NCBI GenBank assembly: GCA_958477305.1
Contig: CAUEFI010000016.1
Coordinates: 1 to 64,000, forward strand
Direction: 5' to 3'
DNA length: 64,000 bases
Source: HGM12998 sp900756495
GTDB lineage: Bacteria > Bacillota > Clostridia > Oscillospirales > Oscillospiraceae
Part shown: in pieces, positions 59,654 to 64,000 of the stretch
How positions within the stretch are numbered: the first letter of the stretch is position 1
Layout: each line of letters begins with the position of its first letter
Notes under the pieces: generated by a model
What the model was told of the DNA's origin: nothing
The model's input: only the letters and a program-made list of their open reading frames with translations
Database searches by the model: none
Position numbers and translations under genes: made by a program

Positions 59654-60511
59654 TTACGCCCCAATCAGGGCGCTGTAGCCCCCTCCGTCGGAGAGCCGTG
59701 TGGGCGACAGCGCCACCAGAATGCCGCCGTAGTCCTCCGTTCCCACCCGCACATCGTCCAGCCGCAGGGCCAGCAGCATGCCGCACTCCACCCCTACCGC
59801 CTGGTACGGTAGCAACCGGCACCGCCCCCGAAACAGATCCTCCGAGAGCTCCTCCACCGCCGCCACCGGGTTGCGCAGCTTCGCGGCCGGAGGCGCCTTT
59901 CCAGGCGGAAACAGGGCGGTCAGTTTCTCCCCCTCCGCCACCATGACCGGCCGCCCGGTCAGCGGATCTGTGAGGGTGTTGCCCGTATCCACCAGGGCTG
60001 TGAGCACCACCCTGCGCCCCGCCAGCGTAAGTACAGCCGGCACCAGCTCCCGCCTCGCCGCCGTGTGCTTTGCCGTGCGCTGAAAAACCACGGTGATGAC
60101 GACATAGCATACTGCCGCCGACAGGAGAATCAGCCGCAGATCCATGGCCGAGTAAAAGATCCCGTTGCGCAGCGTGAGCCCCTGCCCGCCCAGCAGCTCC
60201 AGGGCAAAGATCCCGCCTCCGAAGGCGGCGGCCACGGCAAAGAAGACCAGGCTCACCCGCAGCAGCCGCTTGCTCCCGCCAAAGGCGGCGGCCAGCATGA
60301 GGACGGCAGCCCCCAGCTTGCACAGCGGATGGAGCAGAAAACCCATGTGTGGGAAAAAGACCGCCGCGGCATAGGCCGCGCCCAAGGCCGCGCCGCCCGC
60401 CATCCGCAGCCGCCTCAGCGGCTCCCCCGAGAGCTTGGCCGCAGCGAGCAGCAGCAGATAATTCACCACGAAATTGAGCAGAAAAAGCGAATCGATATAG
60501 ACGACGGTCAT
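59654..60511 (-). CDS. spoIIGA: SpoIIGA, sigma-E processing aspartic protease
   Basis: 285 aa from the ATG at 60511 (AGGAGGAAG). Five N-terminal helices beginning MTVVYIDSLFLLNFVVNYLL, then a cytoplasmic protease domain with the active Asp in LTALVDTGNTLTDPLTGRPV. It cleaves pro-sigma-E at the polar septum after a signal from the forespore. Ends with conserved MLLALRLDDVRVGTEDYGG. Confidence 0.95.
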   Translation of the reverse strand: MTVVYIDSLFLLNFVVNYLLLLAAAKLSGEPLRRLRMAGGAALGAAYAAAVFFPHMGFLLHPLCKLGAAVLMLAAAFGGSKRLLRVSLVFFAVAAAFGGGIFALELLGGQGLTLRNGIFYSAMDLRLILLSAAVCYVVITVVFQRTAKHTAARRELVPAVLTLAGRRVVLTALVDTGNTLTDPLTGRPVMVAEGEKLTALFPPGKAPPAAKLRNPVAAVEELSEDLFRGRCRLLPYQAVGVECGMLLALRLDDVRVGTEDYGGILVALSPTRLSDGGGYSALIGA

Positions 60512-60637
60512 GTTCCACTTCCTCCTGTCCATGTGGTGCGGCAGTCCTCATTATAAGACAGCCCCACCCTCAAAAAAGGTCAGATCAGGGACAGCGGAAA
60601 AATGAAGCTGTCTGGTCCCCGCCGGGACAGTTTTCTG

Positions 60638-60666
60638 TTGACATCCCAAAAGGGCTTTTATATGAT
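60638..60666 (+). promoter_or_regulatory. glpK promoter
   Basis: -35 TTGACA (60638-60643), 17-bp spacer, -10 TATGAT (60661-60666). The spacer begins with TCCCAAAAGGG, a small inverted repeat. Confidence 0.75.
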
Positions 60667-60729
60667 GGGAGGGTGTAGCAGGCATGCCGGATGCTCTACC
60701 TACGCCCAAACGCTGAGGAGGCTTTCGCT

Positions 60730-62214
60730 TTGACACAGTATCTGCTGGCCCTGGATCAGGGCACGACCAGCTCCCGTGCAATTCTCTTTGATCAGGATCA
60801 GAATATCGCCGGTCTGGCACAAAAGGAATTTACCCAGCACTATCCACGGGAGGGGTGGGTGGAACACGACGCTATGGAGATTTGGTCCTCCCAGTACGCC
60901 GTGATGATGGAGGTCATCGCACAGACCGGTATTGAGCCGGCGCAGATTGCCGCTATCGGCATCACCAATCAGAGGGAGACCACTGTCATCTGGGACCGAA
61001 AGACAGGCCGTCCGATTCATAACGCCATCGTCTGGCAGTGCCGGCGGACCGCCCCTCTGGTCGATGAGCTGTTGGCCCGCGGCCTGGGAGACCACATCCG
61101 CCGGACCACTGGATTGGTGCCGGACGCCTATTTCTCCGCTACCAAAATCAAGTGGATTTTGGATACGGTGGATGGAGCCAGAGAGCGGGCCCGCCGGGGG
61201 GATATCCTCTTCGGTACGGTAGACTCCTGGCTTCTCTGGAAGCTCACCGGCGGCGCCGTCCACGCCACCGACTATACCAACGCCTCCCGCACCATGCTCT
61301 ATGATATCCGCAGGCTGGACTGGGACGACACCCTGCTGGAGGCGCTGGAGATTCCACGCGCCATGCTGCCGGAAGTCCGCAGCTCCAGCGCCGTCTACGG
61401 CTACGCCGGCATACAGGGGACAAGCATTCCCATTGCCGGCGTCGCGGGCGACCAGCAGGCCGCCCTTTTTGGCCAGACCTGCTTCTCTCCAGGCGATGCA
61501 AAAAACACCTATGGCACCGGATGCTTCCTGCTGATGAACACAGGAACCACGCCCTGTGAGAGTACCAACGGTCTCATCACCACCATTGCCTCGGGGTTGA
61601 ACGGCCGGGTGGAATACGCACTGGAGGGCTCTGTTTTCGTGGGCGGTGCGGTGATCCAGTGGCTGCGGGACGAGCTGGGGTTTTTCTCTAACAGCCGGGA
61701 TGCCGAGTATTATGCCCAAAAGGTGGAGGATACCGGCGGTGTCTATCTGGTTCCGGCCTTTACCGGCCTGGGCGCTCCCTACTGGGACATGTACGCCCGT
61801 GGAACTATCGTCGGGTTGACGCGGGGAACGCGGCGGGAACACCTCATCCGTGCCGCCCAGGAGTCTATCGCCTATCAGGTCCGGGATCTCACCGACGCCA
61901 TGGAGAAGGATACCGCCCTTCCCCTGCGTACCCTCCGGGCCGACGGCGGAGCCAGCCGCGACGCCTTTCTCATGCAGTTTCAGGCCGATATCTTGGGGCG
62001 CGAGGTGCTGCGTCCCGCTGTCCGGGAGACCACCGCGCTGGGCGCGGCCTATTTGGCGGGTCTCGCCACAGGGGTTTGGCGTTCGCGGGATGAGATCAGT
62101 GCCCTTTGGCGGCGGGATGTCTCCTTCCATCCAGCCATGGAGGAGGAGCGGCGCAGGCAGCTTTTGTCGAATTGGCGGCGCGCAGTGGAGAGGAGCAGAG
62201 ACTGGGCCCGGTAA
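60730..62214 (+). CDS. glpK: Glycerol kinase
   Basis: 494 aa from the TTG at 60730 (GAGGAGG). LLALDQGTTSSRAILFDQ, GITNQRETTVIWD, DQQAALFGQTCF, TYGTGCFLLMNTG, DGGASRDAFLMQFQADIL are GlpK landmarks. Phosphorylates glycerol for uptake and glycolysis. No glpF or glpD next to it, so it is a lone gene here. The full FGGY fold is present. Confidence 0.97.
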   Translation: MTQYLLALDQGTTSSRAILFDQDQNIAGLAQKEFTQHYPREGWVEHDAMEIWSSQYAVMMEVIAQTGIEPAQIAAIGITNQRETTVIWDRKTGRPIHNAIVWQCRRTAPLVDELLARGLGDHIRRTTGLVPDAYFSATKIKWILDTVDGARERARRGDILFGTVDSWLLWKLTGGAVHATDYTNASRTMLYDIRRLDWDDTLLEALEIPRAMLPEVRSSSAVYGYAGIQGTSIPIAGVAGDQQAALFGQTCFSPGDAKNTYGTGCFLLMNTGTTPCESTNGLITTIASGLNGRVEYALEGSVFVGGAVIQWLRDELGFFSNSRDAEYYAQKVEDTGGVYLVPAFTGLGAPYWDMYARGTIVGLTRGTRREHLIRAAQESIAYQVRDLTDAMEKDTALPLRTLRADGGASRDAFLMQFQADILGREVLRPAVRETTALGAAYLAGLATGVWRSRDEISALWRRDVSFHPAMEEERRRQLLSNWRRAVERSRDWAR

Positions 62215-62294
62215 GGAAAATTTTTCTGCCCGTGTGGAGTCCTTGGCCCTCAACGGATTCGCTGTTTTCCACTTTTTCCCCTTTCTTTCCCTCC

Positions 62295-62323
62295 TTGCAA
62301 TCCAGGCAGACATTGGCTACAAT
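62295..62323 (+). promoter_or_regulatory. Promoter of the 147-aa gene
   Basis: -35 TTGCAA (62295-62300), 17-bp spacer, -10 TACAAT (62318-62323). Confidence 0.7.
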
Positions 62324-62372
62324 AGGAGAGGCTTGTCCCCTCTTTACTCTGTCCTGCAAGGAGGCCCCCGTC

Positions 62373-62816
62373 ATGCAGACCATCGACCCCTATTCGTATC
62401 AGTGCGGCGCCATCGACTGCTTTAATGAAATGGTGCGTGCCGGCGTCAAGCGTCTTGCCCTCAGTCACCCTGTGGATACTGCCGGGGAGCGGGATATCCT
62501 GCTCCCTTTTGCACGCGAGATCTGCCGCACTTACGGCACCAAGCTCTATCCCGAAGACGCTCCTCTGATCACCGATTTGTTCCCCGTCTCCCTCAACCGT
62601 GGAAAGTTCTTGATCCTCTTCTACCGTGAGGATCATATCCTGGAGCAGTACATACGGCTGAAGGAACGTAAGGAGGCCCTGGTCGCCGAGGGCGCCTACT
62701 TCGGCGGAAACCGCAGCCGCATCGCCCGGGAGTACGGCCGCCTTCTCTCTTACTCTGACGAGGCCATCAGCCGCCTTATGGCTGGGAATTCTGAAAAAGA
62801 ACATTTTTCTTCTTGA
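62373..62816 (+). CDS. Conserved-looking protein of unknown function, 147 aa
   Basis: ATG at 62373 (GCAAGGAGG). MQTIDPYSYQCGAIDCFNEM... with VKRLALSHPVDTAGERDILL and FREDHILEQYIRLKERKEAL. Soluble, mixed alpha/beta, no obvious catalytic motif. Well-formed promoter, ribosome site and coding character argue for a real gene; the family is not recognised. Precedes the cold-shock gene. Confidence 0.75.
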   Translation: MQTIDPYSYQCGAIDCFNEMVRAGVKRLALSHPVDTAGERDILLPFAREICRTYGTKLYPEDAPLITDLFPVSLNRGKFLILFYREDHILEQYIRLKERKEALVAEGAYFGGNRSRIAREYGRLLSYSDEAISRLMAGNSEKEHFSS

Positions 62817-62842
62817 CGGTGTCTCCCTCGCTGTGCTATAGT
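62813..62842 (+). promoter_or_regulatory. cspA promoter
   Basis: -35 TTGACG (62813-62818, overlapping the stop of the previous gene), 18-bp spacer, -10 TATAGT (62837-62842). Predicts a ~120-nt leader. Confidence 0.7.
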
Positions 62843-62871
62843 AAATGGGTACTTCAAATGCTCGACCTGAA

Positions 62872-62928
62872 CTCACATGATTGTAGTCATCGTCGTTTCG
62901 TTGATGGCTACAGTTATGTGAGCTTTTT
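62872..62928 (+). promoter_or_regulatory. Leader hairpin with T-run ahead of cspA
   Basis: 20-nt arms (62872-62891 with 62903-62922), CTCACATGATTGTAGTCATC against GATGGCTACAGTTATGTGAG, 16-17 pairs, then CTTTTTG. Looks like an intrinsic terminator in the leader; it could be an attenuator or cold-sensitive structure. Confidence 0.6.
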
Positions 62929-62967
62929 GTTGTATTTGGGTTCAATCTTTTTTCAGGAGGTACCAAC

Positions 62968-63180
62968 ATGAATCACGGTACTGTCAAATGGTTTAACGAG
63001 AGCAAGGGCTTCGGCTTTATTTCCAACGACGACGGGAGCGGCGATGTATTCGTTCACTTTTCCGCCATTCAGTGCGATGGTTTTAAAACTCTGGCCGAGG
63101 GTCAGAAGGTAACCTACGACACCGAGCCCGATCCCAAGGACAGCGGCAAGCTGCGCGCCGTCAACGTCCGCACAGCCTAA
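62968..63180 (+). CDS. cspA: Cold-shock protein
   Basis: 70-aa OB-fold RNA/DNA chaperone. MNHGTVKWFNESKGFGFISN with RNP1 KGFGFI, RNP2 VFVHF. AGGAGG 8 nt upstream. Size and both RNA motifs standard. Long structured leader (see 62872). Confidence 0.97.
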   Translation: MNHGTVKWFNESKGFGFISNDDGSGDVFVHFSAIQCDGFKTLAEGQKVTYDTEPDPKDSGKLRAVNVRTA

Positions 63181-63195
63181 TTGCGGCGTTATCAT

Positions 63196-63235
63196 GGCCG
63201 GCGGTCTCCATCAAGGAGGCCACCGGCCTTTTTTT
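63196..63235 (+). terminator. cspA terminator
   Basis: 14-bp arms GGCCGGCGGTCTCC and GGAGGCCACCGGCC (one mismatch), loop of 5, then TTTTTTT. Confidence 0.9.
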
Positions 63236-63520
63236 GCCCGAACGGCAGAAAAAGGCATCAAGAAAGTTTTTCTTCAGTCATGTTCAAATATAGGTTTTTC
63301 CGGAGGGAGAGGTATTTGTACCGGCCAGCGGCGAGCAGACGTAAGAAATTCCGAATACCTTCCTCGCCATAGACTCCTATCGGCTTGAGCCCCATGACAG
63401 GGCAGCCAAAATCATGGCAGCGGTCCTAGGGTTGAGCGTCAGCCAGTGAGAGGAGCACTGCCGCCTGGACGTAATCCTCTCCCAGAAATACGTCCAGGCG
63501 GCACATGATATCCGGGTGAG
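63236..63520. other. Degraded intergenic stretch with a hairpin
   Basis: 285 bp without a full gene. The frame 63345-63449 reads EIPNTFLAIDSYRLEPHDRAAKIMAA... to a stop, coding-like but without a start. A 15-bp perfect hairpin lies at 63459-63473/63489-63503 (arm TGCCGCCTGGACGTA). I read it as decayed DNA, origin unknown. Confidence 0.4.
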
Positions 63521-63916
63521 ATGGATAGCACCTGGTTACGGGGCTCCACTGACGCCATCTCGATCCCGCTCACCGAATTTAAGAATATGGCGGGCGCAGT
63601 GCTCAGCGGTACGCCCGATACGGAACACACCGGCACAGTGCTATCCCTGGACAGTTCGGATAGCGATCGCATCGTGGAGAACAGTTACGGCGCCTTTGTC
63701 CAGAATGTCCTTGAGGGGACTGCGGCCACCGCCAATGCCCTGAATGAAACGGAAGACTATGACTTTGATCTCCAATTCACCATGGGCGGCATTTTCTATC
63801 AGCTTGAGCGCAGCAGTGGCGTCTTCTCCCGGGAGGCGGATGTGGAATTCTCAGTCTACCAACTGAAGCCTAACTGGCTTGACGTCTGTCTGTCTTATTG
63901 GGAAACCACGGAGTAA
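63521..63916 (+). CDS. Orphan 131-aa reading frame, possibly a gene fragment
   Basis: ATG at 63521 with a weak GGGTGAG. MDSTWLRGSTDAISIPLTEFKNMAGAVLSG.. to YWETTE; acidic (many Asp/Glu), aromatic end, no signal or membrane helix. Coding-like composition but no recognisable family, and the AT/GC disorder upstream suggests it lost its 5' part. The remaining 84 bp to the window end hold nothing that I can name. Confidence 0.4.
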   Translation: MDSTWLRGSTDAISIPLTEFKNMAGAVLSGTPDTEHTGTVLSLDSSDSDRIVENSYGAFVQNVLEGTAATANALNETEDYDFDLQFTMGGIFYQLERSSGVFSREADVEFSVYQLKPNWLDVCLSYWETTE

Positions 63917-64000
63917 GCGCTCAAAGTGACAGCGCCTGGACTGTCGCAGCACAGCCTGTAACAGCATATATTGGTCTGTGGGGAGGCACTCTCCCTGCAG

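Noticed and set aside
60540..60610. Spo0A-controlled spoIIG promoter
   Set aside because: A TATAAT is present on the minus strand near 60550, but neither a convincing -35 at the special 22-bp spacing nor a 0A box could be read with confidence.
1..64000. CRISPR array or prophage
   Set aside because: No regularly spaced short repeats and no integrase, capsid or tail genes were seen.

Overview
The window is about 60% GC, densely packed chromosome from a spore-forming Firmicute. The sporulation genes spoIIGA, sigE, sigG, ypeB and ylmC, the short lipoprotein signal peptides, strong Shine-Dalgarno sites, frequent TTG starts and a B12 riboswitch fit a high-GC gut clostridium of the Oscillospiraceae (Flavonifractor/Pseudoflavonifractor/Intestinimonas type). 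That placement is inferred from gene content, not from a marker gene. There is no prophage, CRISPR array, rRNA or tRNA that I can see, and no complete insertion sequence.

Layout. 1-3.7 kb: dipeptide/oligopeptide ABC importer (binding protein, two permeases, start of an ATPase, all minus). 4.3-6.8 kb: zinc/manganese ABC importer znuACB. 6.9-10 kb: aconitase-family hydratase plus a DUF1847 protein, separated by a short insert flanked by a 45-bp duplication of the hydratase 3' end. 10.2-15.4 kb: cell-wall amidase, a small ferredoxin, ClpC and a lipoprotein. 15.4-20.5 kb: a probable aromatic catabolism cluster (PhlG/phloretin-hydrolase-like C-C hydrolase, gamma-resorcylate-decarboxylase-like amidohydrolase, MFS transporter, divergent LysR regulator, TauE/SafE permease). 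20.6-28.8 kb: housekeeping genes (rarA, a flavin oxidoreductase, glyA, nth, an ECF sigma/anti-sigma pair, coaX, a phosphodiesterase). 28.9-36.5 kb: three small unknown proteins, wecB-tagO, trpS and gltX from divergent promoters sharing their -35 region. 36.6-43.2 kb: sufE-sufS joined in one operon to an unknown protein, a fucose-isomerase-like enzyme and an anion transporter, next to a LysR regulator. 43.4-52 kb: lplA, ypeB, TetR-MATE, an FMN reductase, glmS, ylmC and a papain-like hydrolase. 52-57.8 kb: AEC transporter, then a cobalamin riboswitch driving a DUF4430 lipoprotein, EcfT and a single polypeptide carrying two ECF ATPases and an S-component-like membrane domain. 58-60.5 kb: sigG facing the sigE-spoIIGA pair. 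60.6-64 kb: glpK, an unknown protein, a cold-shock gene with a structured leader, and a decayed right end.

The main non-textbook signals are: (i) three copies of a ~165-bp TA-flanked, full-length imperfect palindrome (a MITE) at 29979, 41861 and 44514; (ii) the candidate acylphloroglucinol/resorcylate degradation operon; (iii) the B12-controlled ECF importer with a transcobalamin-like lipoprotein and a three-in-one ATPase/S-component fusion; (iv) a leader hairpin that would hide the sigG ribosome binding site in front of a TTG start; (v) the 3'-end duplication of the aconitase gene; and (vi) the mixed sugar-isomerase/anion-transporter/SufS-SufE operon. Functional names rest on motifs read by eye and family knowledge; no database search was possible.
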